Notes under the pieces: model-generated | Told to the model about the DNA's origin: nothing | Database searches by the model: none | What the model saw: only the letters and a program-made list of their open reading frames with translations | DNA from: Saprospiraceae bacterium | Lineage (GTDB): Bacteria > Bacteroidota > Bacteroidia > Chitinophagales > Saprospiraceae | DNA: 8,175 bases | NCBI GenBank assembly: GCA_020852155.1 | Contig: JADZBJ010000328.1 | Coordinates: 1-8,175, forward strand | Direction: 5' to 3' | Shown: positions 1-7,161 of the stretch, one piece after another | How the letters are laid out: the number at the start of each line of letters is the position of its first letter | Numbering within the stretch: position 1 is the stretch's first letter | Position numbers and translations under genes: made by a program

Positions 1-70
1 ATCGCCCGAAAGCGCGCCAGTGTGATTTGTCAAAAGCGCTTAACACCGTGATTAAACGACTGTTTTCCAT
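1..70 (-). CDS. Partial 5' end of a conserved Bacteroidota hypothetical protein
   Basis: Reading the minus strand from the ATG at 70-68 gives 23 codons with no stop up to the window edge: MENSRLITVLSAFDKSHWRAF followed by GR. A short helical start with a 'L..FDK..WR.FG' pattern is how many uncharacterised Bacteroidota proteins of several hundred residues begin; members typically continue with a '..F..SPYFN' motif, which would lie just outside the window. I know no function for this family and assign none. There is no Shine-Dalgarno sequence in front of the ATG, which is normal for the phylum, but a perfect TATATTTG -7 box lies about 25 bases upstream and supports this start. The gene is divergent from the large secreted-protein gene. 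The call rests on only 23 residues, so a chance open frame cannot be fully excluded. Confidence 0.6.
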   Translation of the reverse strand, partial: MENSRLITVLSAFDKSHWRAFGR

Positions 71-94
71 GAAAAAAATGTCAATTTATTTCGG

Positions 95-102
95 CAAATA
101 TA
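95..102 (-). promoter_or_regulatory. Bacteroidota -7 promoter box (TATATTTG) for the leftward gene
   Basis: On the minus strand this stretch reads TATATTTG, an exact match to the Bacteroidota primary-sigma -7 consensus TAnnTTTG. It lies 24 bases before the ATG at 70, giving a short leader. No clean TTG/TTTG -33 box is visible at the usual distance, only a T-rich TTTTTC stretch. It is the only exact TAnnTTTG match I found in the intergenic regions. Confidence 0.5.
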
Positions 103-140
103 TTTTATAAAACATTGAAAAATAATATTTTATGAAACAT
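100..140. repeat. Imperfect 16-bp direct repeat, 25-bp period, in AT-rich DNA
   Basis: ATATTTTATAAAACAT at 100-115 recurs as ATATTTTATGAAACAT at 125-140, differing at one base. The copies begin 25 bp apart, a little over two helical turns, so both would face roughly the same side of the DNA. They overlap or lie just upstream of the leftward promoter box, where a regulator or an UP-like element could act. It may also be chance in DNA this rich in A and T. Confidence 0.45.
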
Positions 141-179
141 ATTAATTTTTAAAAAATCGGCAATTTGTGTTTTTTGTTT

Positions 180-210
180 TTGATTATCCTTCTCTGCCAG
201 ATGACTTTTG
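180..210 (+). promoter_or_regulatory. Candidate promoter for the secreted-protein gene
   Basis: A TTG at 180-182 is followed, after 20 bases, by GACTTTTG at 203-210, which matches the Bacteroidota -7 consensus TAnnTTTG at all but the first base. The arrangement fits the phylum's -33/-7 layout. It would give a leader of roughly 110 bases before the ATG at 327. A second one-mismatch box (TCATTTTG, 227-234) is an alternative with worse spacing. Support is only sequence resemblance. Confidence 0.3.
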
Positions 211-326
211 TCTCAGAAACGGTTTCTCATTTTGCAAAACGAGCAGAACCACTGAAAATGCAAACAACTTTTGAAAACTCGAGCACGTGTTGCAGTCGGG
301 TTTGTATCATCCACAAACATTTCATT

Positions 327-3242
327 ATGCGAACGAATAAACATGCCATGCTGATCGCCTGCTTTTTGCTGTCTGTTTTGTCGGCATTTGCGCAGCGATT
401 CCAAAAAGAATACCACAGTCACGACCAGTTGTATCCTTATGAATTCACGGAAACGAACAACGCTTTCGTCATACGCTCTACGGGTGTAGCAACGGGATTT
501 ATTGACCTGACGGTTAATAAAAACGGGAATAACCAGACATTTACGCCGTATCTGTTTCAACCGCCAGCATTATCAACGAACTGGTTTGTGCGCCACGACG
601 ATCTGACCACGTTGATCTTCAACAGAACAAATGACAGCCAGGTGCATGCCCGGTATTTTGCACAGGATTCCGTTTTGCAATGGACAAAAACCTATCCCAT
701 TGACGGCGATCCTTCTACCGTGTCCGTGACAGGTTATGCCCGCGACGGCGTCAGGTTGAGCGACGGTTTTTTGCTGATCGGAGGGTTAAAGGAAACATTC
801 CCCAACGGCAATATTCAACATCAGGTTTTTGCCATGAAAATTGACTTTTCAGGCAATTTGATCTGGCAAACGCGCAAGCCGACTACCCTCGAACCGACCT
901 GGGTGAATAAAATCGTGTTGAATGGTGGCAAGGCGTATTTCATCTGGGAAAACCTGAACAATGGCGCGTTGAGTTCTTACCTGGCCTCCATTACTGAAAC
1001 GGGCATCTGGTCGCCTTCTGTTCAAAATCCGGCAGGCGCCAAAATCGCTACAGGGCTGGCCGTACAACCCAACGGCAATATCCTGTGTACCGGCTATGAT
1101 GAAAACAGCCCGCCGCCGCTGTTCATGAGCATCCTGCCCAAAATGTACTGCTATGATGCGAACTGGCAACTGCTTTGGCAAAAAACAGCCTGGCCCCAGA
1201 TGGACGCACTGAGCGATTTTGCCAATGGCGGCCTGTACGCGCCGACATTGGTGGCTACCGACGGAAACGGCTGGCTTATGGGCGGTTACATCCACACCGC
1301 CGATGCAGCGCCCTGGCCATACCAGCGCAGTTTGTTCATCGCCCGAATGGATGCGCAGGGAGAGATCACTGCGGTCAATATGTTCAATAGCATTCAATCG
1401 GTCGCAACGCACTTGTCGGCAACTTCCGACGGCGGCGCGGCCCTGACATATTACTACCTGAACGGCCTGCCCGAAGGCGGCAATGTCGGCCTGATTAAAA
1501 CCGACGCTAACCTCACGGCCTATTCCAATCTCCTGAAAGGCAGTTCTTTTTACGATCAGGATGTGAGTTGCGACAAGACGCCGGGTGAAATACCGCTTAC
1601 GGGTGTGTTGCGGCTGACCAACAGCGTTGATACGTTTTATGCGTTGACCAATGCCCTGGGCGACTATTCCTTTAGCGCAGATACCGGCGATTATACCGTT
1701 CGAATCAATCCGGCCAATCCGTACTGGGCGCCATGCGATAACAACGTAGCCGTTAATTTTCCGGGGGAAAATCTGATGGATACGGTTGACTTTGCCTTGC
1801 AGGCGCTTGTCGAATGCCCGCAAATGAAGGTCGAAATCAACATGCCTTTTACCCGGATTTGCGACACAACGAATATTTACGCCTGGTACAGCAACCTCGG
1901 AACGGCGGCGGCGATTGACGCCAGACTAACCGTGGTGTTGCAACCTGGCATGGATTTTCTGAGCGCTCAGCATCCGCTGGATTCGATTGTTGGCGACACG
2001 CTGTATTTCAGTATGGACACGGTTGGCGTTTTGGTGGTTGGCCAATTCAGTATTCAGGCCATGTTGAATTGTGATTCATTTCAACTTGGGCAAACGGTGT
2101 GCGTGTCGGCGCATATCACGCCTGATACCATCTGTGCCGATGTGCCCGGTTGGTCAGGCGGTCATGTTATTGTCGGCGGTATTTGCGAACAGGACAGTCT
2201 TGCATTTTGGGTGAAAAATATCGGACACGGACCAACGCAATCATTGGAATACATCATAATTGAAGACATGGTGGTTTGGCGCATTGACAATGTGGCGCCG
2301 CTGAATCCTCATGAAACAGACACCATACGCATTCCGGTTCAGGGCGCTACTTATGGCATGATTTGCAAGCAGGAACCCAACTATCCATTTTCGGCGGGCG
2401 GCTTCTTGAATAATCCTTCAGCCTGGGTAGAAGCCTGCAACTGGGGTGGCGGCGGCCCGTTTCCTGGCGGTATCATCACGCAATTCCCGAATTCGAGCGG
2501 AAACCCGGCGTATGATTATGCGTGCAGCGTGCTGGTTGGCTCTTTTGACCCCAATGATAAACACGCTTACCCGGAAGGCGTTGGCAGTCAGCATTTTATA
2601 TTGCCTGAAACGCCACTGGAATACACCATTCGTTTTCAAAATACAGGAACAGACACGGCATTTCAGGTGGTCATCCGCGATGAACTGTCAACTTTGCTGG
2701 AACCCATGACCTTGCAAATCCTGAGTTCGAGTCACCCCGTGCGGGTTGAATTTGAGGATGCCCGAAAACTCGCGTTTGAATTTCCCGGAATCGCGCTGCC
2801 GGATTCAAACGTCAATCTGGCAGCCTCACAAGGGTTTGTTACGTTTTCCATTTCGCCCAAAACAGGCCTGCAATCCGGTCAGGTGATTAATAACACCGCC
2901 AACATCTATTTTGATGAAAACGAACCGATGGCTACGAATACCTGGTTTCACACCATCCAAAGCAACCTGATTAACGGGTCAACACCGACGGATGATAAAA
3001 TGCCCGTCGTGACACTGGAAAAACCAGCCGTTTTCCCCAATCCTGCAAAACCGGGTGACAGGCTGGACTGGTTACAGGACCATGCAGACGGTCGCGCGAC
3101 CATGTTCAACGCATGGAGTGTCCCGGTAGCCGAGATGATGGTTGCCAATGGGCATAGTCAGGTGCCGCCGCATATTCCGCCGGGTGTTTATTATCTGAAA
3201 ATGTCGGGTAAAAAAGTCAGCCGCCTGGTGGTATTAAAGTAA
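327..3242 (+). CDS. Large secreted modular protein with T9SS type A sorting domain
   Basis: This 971-residue protein is exported and probably surface-attached or released by the type IX secretion system. Residues 1-22 form a signal peptide (basic start, LIACFLLSVLSAFA core) with likely cleavage before Gln23. Residues ~135-395 hold repeated 'DG.L..GG ... DANG.L.W' units, as in beta-propeller-like surface proteins. Residues ~412-490 resemble a carboxypeptidase-regulatory/SdrB-like beta domain (LTGVLRL...NALGDYSF). A Cys-rich beta region follows, then at ~741-877 a Bacteroidota domain with DPNDK, FQNTGTDTAF, SSHPV, LPDSN and IYFDENEP signatures (I believe Pfam DUF7619). Residues ~902-971 are the T9SS type A sorting domain, with FPNPA and GVYYLK motifs and a basic end. 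The start at 327 was chosen because the signal peptide begins there; the frame stays open back to a TTG at 165, but that would bury the signal peptide. No enzymatic motif is seen; adhesin or structural role is a guess. Confidence 0.88.
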   Translation: MRTNKHAMLIACFLLSVLSAFAQRFQKEYHSHDQLYPYEFTETNNAFVIRSTGVATGFIDLTVNKNGNNQTFTPYLFQPPALSTNWFVRHDDLTTLIFNRTNDSQVHARYFAQDSVLQWTKTYPIDGDPSTVSVTGYARDGVRLSDGFLLIGGLKETFPNGNIQHQVFAMKIDFSGNLIWQTRKPTTLEPTWVNKIVLNGGKAYFIWENLNNGALSSYLASITETGIWSPSVQNPAGAKIATGLAVQPNGNILCTGYDENSPPPLFMSILPKMYCYDANWQLLWQKTAWPQMDALSDFANGGLYAPTLVATDGNGWLMGGYIHTADAAPWPYQRSLFIARMDAQGEITAVNMFNSIQSVATHLSATSDGGAALTYYYLNGLPEGGNVGLIKTDANLTAYSNLLKGSSFYDQDVSCDKTPGEIPLTGVLRLTNSVDTFYALTNALGDYSFSADTGDYTVRINPANPYWAPCDNNVAVNFPGENLMDTVDFALQALVECPQMKVEINMPFTRICDTTNIYAWYSNLGTAAAIDARLTVVLQPGMDFLSAQHPLDSIVGDTLYFSMDTVGVLVVGQFSIQAMLNCDSFQLGQTVCVSAHITPDTICADVPGWSGGHVIVGGICEQDSLAFWVKNIGHGPTQSLEYIIIEDMVVWRIDNVAPLNPHETDTIRIPVQGATYGMICKQEPNYPFSAGGFLNNPSAWVEACNWGGGGPFPGGIITQFPNSSGNPAYDYACSVLVGSFDPNDKHAYPEGVGSQHFILPETPLEYTIRFQNTGTDTAFQVVIRDELSTLLEPMTLQILSSSHPVRVEFEDARKLAFEFPGIALPDSNVNLAASQGFVTFSISPKTGLQSGQVINNTANIYFDENEPMATNTWFHTIQSNLINGSTPTDDKMPVVTLEKPAVFPNPAKPGDRLDWLQDHADGRATMFNAWSVPVAEMMVANGHSQVPPHIPPGVYYLKMSGKKVSRLVVLK

Positions 3243-3288
3243 AACGAATGAATGCGGAGGGTGACCCATTATTTATACAAACGAGGTA

Positions 3289-3319
3289 AAAAACTTAGCC
3301 CCAGCGGGGCTAAGTTTTT
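3289..3319 (+). terminator. Strong intrinsic terminator after the secreted-protein gene
   Basis: AAAAACTTAGCCCC (3289-3302) pairs perfectly with GGGGCTAAGTTTTT (3306-3319) around a 3-base loop AGC. This is a 14-bp stem with a GC-rich upper part and a T-run on its 3' side. It lies 46 bases after the stop codon. Because the 5' arm starts with an A-run, it could also stop transcription from the other strand. It separates the secreted-protein gene from the phosphotransferase gene. Confidence 0.88.
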
Positions 3320-3336
3320 ACTAAACGAGCAAATTA

Positions 3337-3416
3337 GATTAACCGCTAATGACGCTAAATGCGCTAAATTTTTGATTTTCAAAATTTTGCGCGTTTAGCG
3401 CCATTCGTAGTTAATC
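3337..3416. repeat. 80-bp imperfect palindrome, probable dispersed intergenic repeat
   Basis: The stretch is symmetric about 3376/3377. GATTAAC (3337-3343) pairs with GTTAATC (3410-3416), AATG (3348-3351) with CATT (3402-3405), CGCTAAA (3353-3359) with TTTAGCG (3394-3400), GCGC (3361-3364) with GCGC (3389-3392), and AAATTTT (3366-3372) with AAAATTT (3381-3387). All pairs are in register with no gaps, so the two 40-base arms could form one long interrupted hairpin. Each arm itself repeats the word CGCTAA (GCTAATGACGCTAAATGCGCTAAA). That style, short GC(T/A)AA words on an inverted repeat, resembles families of interspersed palindromes in Bacteroidota genomes. It lies between a terminator and the phosphotransferase promoter and codes for nothing I can see. 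Confidence 0.7.
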
Positions 3417-3481
3417 ATAAGATGACCGATGAGACAGATTTCAAAAGCCCTGATCAGATATTTTAATCCTGGGTAATACAC

Positions 3482-3489
3482 CATCTTTG
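3482..3489 (+). promoter_or_regulatory. Candidate -7 box (CATCTTTG, followed by CA) for the phosphotransferase
   Basis: CATCTTTG followed by CA matches the Bacteroidota -7 consensus TAnnTTTG at 7 of the 8 positions (counting the two free ones), with the commonly seen TTTGCA extension. It would start transcription near 3495, leaving a leader of just under 50 bases before the ATG at 3543. The -33 region holds only a TTTTAA stretch (3461-3466), about 15 bases before the box, so that half is weak. Confidence 0.42.
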
Positions 3490-3542
3490 CAACCGAGCAA
3501 TCTTATCGCCATCATATTCCTTTCAAAACGATCAGATACGAA

Positions 3543-4430
3543 ATGATCTCCAGCACGCCGCCAGCCGAAATCGAAATATCGCAAGCCTTGGTCACGGGAC
3601 TGATTCAACGACAGTTCCCGGAATTTTCCGGTCAGGATATTCGCCTGCTGGGTGCTGGTTGGGACAACGAAAACTATCGCCTGGGCGATCAATACCTGAT
3701 TCGCTTGCCACGTCGCGCTATCGCAGTTCCATTGCTGGAGCATGAAATTGCCTGCCTGCCGCATCTGCCCGATGATCTGCCAATCGGGTTGCCCAAACCA
3801 CTGCGCGTCGGTGCCCCGGATGAAACCTTTCCCTGGCCCTGGACAATCATTCCGTGGTTTGATGGCTGTAATGCGGCTCATGCGTTGCCGATGCCTTCAG
3901 AGGCTTTGAGGCTGGCTGATTTCCTGAGGAAACTGCACGATATACCTGATACCGACTTCGCGCCGCATAACCCCCATCGCTCAGAGCCATTGATACTGCG
4001 AAACGAAGCCATACAAACCAGAATGGAGCGGCTAAAAAGCAAGTCGCCCTTGATGACGCCGCACATTGAAATGCTGTGGCAACGCGCCATAGACATGCCA
4101 CCTGCTGCCGTGAAAGCATTGTTGCATGGCGATTTACACGCTGGCAATATGGTCATTCATCAAAACCGCATCGAAGCCCTGATTGACTGGGGTGATATTT
4201 GCACAGGCGATGTCGCTGTTGATCTGGCGAGTTTCTGGATGTTGTTTCCAGATAGCCAGGTTCGCCGTGAGGCGCTGGCCGCATACGGCGCAGATGATGG
4301 TATGATTCATCGCGCTATTGGCTGGGCGGTGTATTACGGCGTTGTGCTGCTGGATACCGGCTGGGAGAACAATCCCGAACACAGGTTAGTTGGTAGCCGC
4401 TTGTTGGCGTGGTTGTCGGAGGAGGTGTGA
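3543..4430 (+). CDS. APH-fold aminoglycoside phosphotransferase family protein
   Basis: A 295-residue cytosolic kinase-like enzyme of the APH/choline-kinase fold, which transfers the gamma-phosphate of ATP or GTP to a hydroxyl on a small molecule. The N-lobe has a nucleotide loop (GAGWDNENY, residues 37-45), a basic strand 'YLIRLPRR' in which Arg54 holds the usual Lys/Arg position, and a helix-C glutamate near residue 67. The C-lobe has the Brenner motif HGDLHAGN at 195-202 (catalytic Asp197, metal-binding Asn202) and the DFG-like DWGD at 215-218 (metal-binding Asp215). The tail 'GD.AVDL...WML' and 'GWAVYYG' is typical of the generic COG3173-like group rather than of characterised resistance enzymes. 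Length is normal and the protein looks intact. No Shine-Dalgarno sequence precedes the ATG. It stands alone, bracketed by repeat-like elements. The substrate is unknown; resistance activity should not be assumed. Confidence 0.88.
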   Translation: MISSTPPAEIEISQALVTGLIQRQFPEFSGQDIRLLGAGWDNENYRLGDQYLIRLPRRAIAVPLLEHEIACLPHLPDDLPIGLPKPLRVGAPDETFPWPWTIIPWFDGCNAAHALPMPSEALRLADFLRKLHDIPDTDFAPHNPHRSEPLILRNEAIQTRMERLKSKSPLMTPHIEMLWQRAIDMPPAAVKALLHGDLHAGNMVIHQNRIEALIDWGDICTGDVAVDLASFWMLFPDSQVRREALAAYGADDGMIHRAIGWAVYYGVVLLDTGWENNPEHRLVGSRLLAWLSEEV

Positions 4431-4438
4431 TGGGAAGT

Positions 4439-4583
4439 CGGTAGTGGTACAGTTTAAATGAACAAAGGATGTGTTAAGCCAAGCGAGGGAATTGACCCGG
4501 CGAAGGGCTCGATTTGACCTTCGAGGGATGCAGATGTTTCGCTGCGCTCAACATGACACATCACATGAAAAATGACACTACCG
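4439..4583. repeat. 145-bp element of nested inverted segments
   Basis: Four pairs of complementary words are nested in the right order. CGGTAGTG (4439-4446) pairs with CACTACCG (4576-4583), GATGTGT (4468-4474) with ACACATC (4556-4562), AGCGA (4482-4486) with TCGCT (4539-4543), and CGAAGG (4501-4506) with CCTTCG (4518-4523). The right half, read on the minus strand (4558-4519), contains TGTCATGTTGAGCGCAGCGA then AACATCT. This resembles a short repeat (TGTCAT.CTGAGCG.AGCGAA..ATCT) seen dispersed in many bacterial genomes. The element fills most of the gap between the convergent phosphotransferase and pbpC genes. It has no coding frame I believe in and no T-run typical of an intrinsic terminator. 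It may be a miniature mobile element, an RNA structure for 3' ends, or an old repeat insertion. Confidence 0.5.
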
Positions 4584-4639
4584 CCATTTCTTTTGATGCC
4601 CAAAATTAGTAATAATTATCGAAAGAACATATTCCCCTC

Positions 4640-7060
4640 TCACCCGCCCCCCAAAATCTCAAAACTCCGTTCCAGCCTGAATCCGTCTTTGTCCACTAAG
4701 GTCAGTTGGTGCGGCCCTGCGGCGGGTTGAAGCGACATTTGATGAAAAGTCCGGGTCGTGCCGATAAATTTCCCGTCGAGGTGCCAGTGTATTTCGATAT
4801 CTGGTTTGCGGTGCGCTACCCTGAAAATGGTGCTGCTGAGTTGTCCGTTCAGGTCAACAGGCACGTAAATTTTGGCGGCCTGTTTGGGATAAATCAACTG
4901 CATGGGCGATTGGTCAGCCATCGAGGCGCTGCTCAGGCAATCAGCCCTGAAGGGTGGGGGAGAAGCGTAATTCGGATTTTTGGTTTTAAAGAAAAACTCC
5001 ATTTCCGGCGGCAAAACAAACCACGGCACATGCCGCATGGCGGAAGGCGATACGCAGTCGCTGTTCACCTGATATTGCAGCGTAGAGTCGAGGTGCAGCA
5101 CTTCATGGTAAGGACAGGCGGCACTGCGCTGTCCGTTTTCCTGCACCCAAACGGTATCGGCCGGGCAGTTGTCCGTGGCGCGGTAACCGCTCATCTGGCA
5201 AACGGGCATCTGAACCATATCGTCGTAAGGCGGATCAAACCAGCGACCGTCGTTGGGCAATTGCTCGAACAATTCAAACAACACCGGCGCAGCCATGTCC
5301 ACGCCAATCAGTCCGGGACGGCCTTCGCCGTCGGCGTTGCCCACCCAGACGCCCACGGCATAGCGCGGCGTCACACCGGCAGCCCAGGCGTCGCGAAAGC
5401 CGAAACTGGTGCCTGTTTTCCAGGCGACAGGTCGGCTGGCCCTGAACAACTCCCATTCGCCCACGCTGTTGGGGCGTTCTACTTCGCGCATGGCCTCGAA
5501 GGTGTGCCATATCGAACCCGCAGACAGCGGCGCTGCGGCGGCAGGCATTTTCCGCTTGCCCTGATGCACCTCAAAATCGGCGGGCCTGAAATCATCCGGG
5601 CGACTTTTTCCGTTCAGGTCATAAAAACTGCCGAGGCGTCGCGCCATGCAGGCGTAGGTGTTCGTGATGTCAAGCAGATTGGCTTCTGCGCCGCCCAGAA
5701 TGAGCGACAAACCGTAATGCGACGGCGGCTTTTGAATGGTGGTCAGCCCCAACTGGCGCAGTTGAAAGTGAAATTTTTCCAGTCCGTATTGCTGCAACAA
5801 CAACACAAATGGCACATTCAGCGAGCGAATGAGCGCGCGTTTGGCGGGCACGGCGCCGTCGTATGTTTCGTAGTAATTTTCTGGTTTGTACTGACCCAGT
5901 TGAATCGGCACGTCGGTCAGCAGACTGCGGGGCAGGATGTCGCCGCTTTCGAGGGCCAGGGCGTACAGGTAGGGTTTCAGGATGCTGCCCGTACTGCGCG
6001 GCGCGGCGATGACATCCACCGATTCACCGTGTTCTTTGCCAGCACCGATGACATTGCCCACATACGCCAGCACTTCGCCCGTTGGCACGTCAATAATGAT
6101 AGCGGCGAGGTTGTTGATGTCGTTGCCGCGATAGATTTCCTGACGCCTGGCCAGAACGGCCGCGACGCGTTGTTGCAGGGCGTAATCAACGGTGCATGAA
6201 AAACGATGCTGACCGGATTTTCCGGCGGCAGCCTTGGTCAGGCGATCCAGCAAGTGCGGCGCCAGATCAGGCAGTGCCAGCGACACCGTCGGCAGGGGTT
6301 CTTCGCTGGCTAACTGGTATTCGATTTCGCTGATTTTCCCGGACTCCAAAATGCGATGTAAGAGCCGGTTTCGCTTGTCCATCAGCGCGTTGCGGTTGCG
6401 GCCCGGGTGGATGAGCGCCGGACTGTTGGGCAGCACGGCCAGGGTGGCGGCTTCAGCCCAGGTGAGCGACGATAAGGGTTTGCCGTAGTAGCGCCAGCAA
6501 GCGGCTTCAATACCCACGACATTGCCGCCGAAAGGCGCATGGGCCGCGTATAGTTTCAGGATGCTGTTTTTGGAATACGTCAGTTCGAGGCGCGTGGCCA
6601 TGAACATTTCCACGAACTTTTGCCAGAGGTTGCGCGGCGGGTTGCTGCGTGCCATTCGGATCACCTGCATCGTGATGGTGCTGCCGCCGCTGACCACACG
6701 CGCCTGACTCATATTGAGCCACATGGCCCGCGCCATACTCAAGGGGTCAATGCCCGGATGCCAGCGAAAACGGCGGTCTTCAAATTCGATCAGGCAATCC
6801 ACATATTTTGAGGGCAGCGAGTCGGGCGGCGGGAATCGCCATTGTCCGTCGTCGGTAATGCGCGCGCCGAGCAACTCCCCGTCGCGGGCTTCGAGTACCG
6901 TGCTGAACGGCTCCTGAAAAAGCGGGCGAGGGAGGCAAAATAGCCACAGCAATAGAAAAAACGACAGGGCGGCCGTTTTGCGCGGGTGTTTTTTCGCCAA
7001 AACCCAGCCGCGCAAATGCAGGCGGTTGAGGTGTTGAAAAAGGCGAAAAATCACTTGCAT
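4640..7060 (-). CDS. pbpC: Penicillin-binding protein 1C (bifunctional peptidoglycan synthase)
   Basis: An 806-residue class A PBP that polymerises lipid II glycan strands and cross-links peptides on the periplasmic face of the inner membrane. A short basic cytoplasmic tail precedes one membrane anchor (~residues 29-47). The GT51 glycosyltransferase follows: EDRRFRWHPGID at 94-105 with catalytic Glu94, GGSTITMQ at 125-132, and HAPFGGNVVGIEAA near 174-187. The transpeptidase has all three motifs: SILK at 359-362 (acyl-enzyme Ser359), SLN at 413-415 and KTGTS at 548-552. A Cys-containing linker (C621, C632, C649) leads to a C-terminal BiPBP_C domain (~710-803), the mark of the 1C type. Length fits the family. 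The ATG at 7060 places the anchor correctly. It converges on the phosphotransferase gene and diverges from the putative helicase. The alpha-2-macroglobulin gene often adjacent to pbpC is not on either side here. Confidence 0.95.
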   Translation of the reverse strand: MQVIFRLFQHLNRLHLRGWVLAKKHPRKTAALSFFLLLWLFCLPRPLFQEPFSTVLEARDGELLGARITDDGQWRFPPPDSLPSKYVDCLIEFEDRRFRWHPGIDPLSMARAMWLNMSQARVVSGGSTITMQVIRMARSNPPRNLWQKFVEMFMATRLELTYSKNSILKLYAAHAPFGGNVVGIEAACWRYYGKPLSSLTWAEAATLAVLPNSPALIHPGRNRNALMDKRNRLLHRILESGKISEIEYQLASEEPLPTVSLALPDLAPHLLDRLTKAAAGKSGQHRFSCTVDYALQQRVAAVLARRQEIYRGNDINNLAAIIIDVPTGEVLAYVGNVIGAGKEHGESVDVIAAPRSTGSILKPYLYALALESGDILPRSLLTDVPIQLGQYKPENYYETYDGAVPAKRALIRSLNVPFVLLLQQYGLEKFHFQLRQLGLTTIQKPPSHYGLSLILGGAEANLLDITNTYACMARRLGSFYDLNGKSRPDDFRPADFEVHQGKRKMPAAAAPLSAGSIWHTFEAMREVERPNSVGEWELFRASRPVAWKTGTSFGFRDAWAAGVTPRYAVGVWVGNADGEGRPGLIGVDMAAPVLFELFEQLPNDGRWFDPPYDDMVQMPVCQMSGYRATDNCPADTVWVQENGQRSAACPYHEVLHLDSTLQYQVNSDCVSPSAMRHVPWFVLPPEMEFFFKTKNPNYASPPPFRADCLSSASMADQSPMQLIYPKQAAKIYVPVDLNGQLSSTIFRVAHRKPDIEIHWHLDGKFIGTTRTFHQMSLQPAAGPHQLTLVDKDGFRLERSFEILGGG

Positions 7061-7161
7061 AACGTGGAAGATTCAAGGGCTTTTTTGGGAAAAATATTTT
7101 TTAAAATGCTGATAATCAGTTGCTTGTAAGTTCGTTAGTAGCCTGAAATGCTCATCACGCC

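Noticed and set aside
165..326. Upstream extension of the secreted-protein frame to a TTG at 165
   Set aside because: It would put 54 residues ahead of a clear signal peptide and uses a rare start; the ATG at 327 gives the expected export signal.
849..1823. 324-codon open frame on the minus strand inside the secreted-protein gene
   Set aside because: Antisense shadow with low-complexity Arg/Gly/Ile-rich translation, no domain and no promoter; the plus-strand protein is clearly real.
3337..3416. CRISPR-like or attachment-site reading of the palindrome
   Set aside because: There is a single symmetric unit, with no regularly spaced repeats or spacers and no integrase or cas gene in the window.
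4501..4523. CGAAGG...CCTTCG hairpin as an intrinsic terminator for the phosphotransferase
   Set aside because: Only a 6-bp stem with an 11-base loop and no following T-run; better explained as part of the larger nested element.
4706..6199. 497-codon open frame on the plus strand opposite pbpC
   Set aside because: Translation is His/Arg/Gly-rich without recognisable motifs, and the frame is fully antisense to an intact, motif-complete pbpC. Long antisense openness is expected from its codon use.
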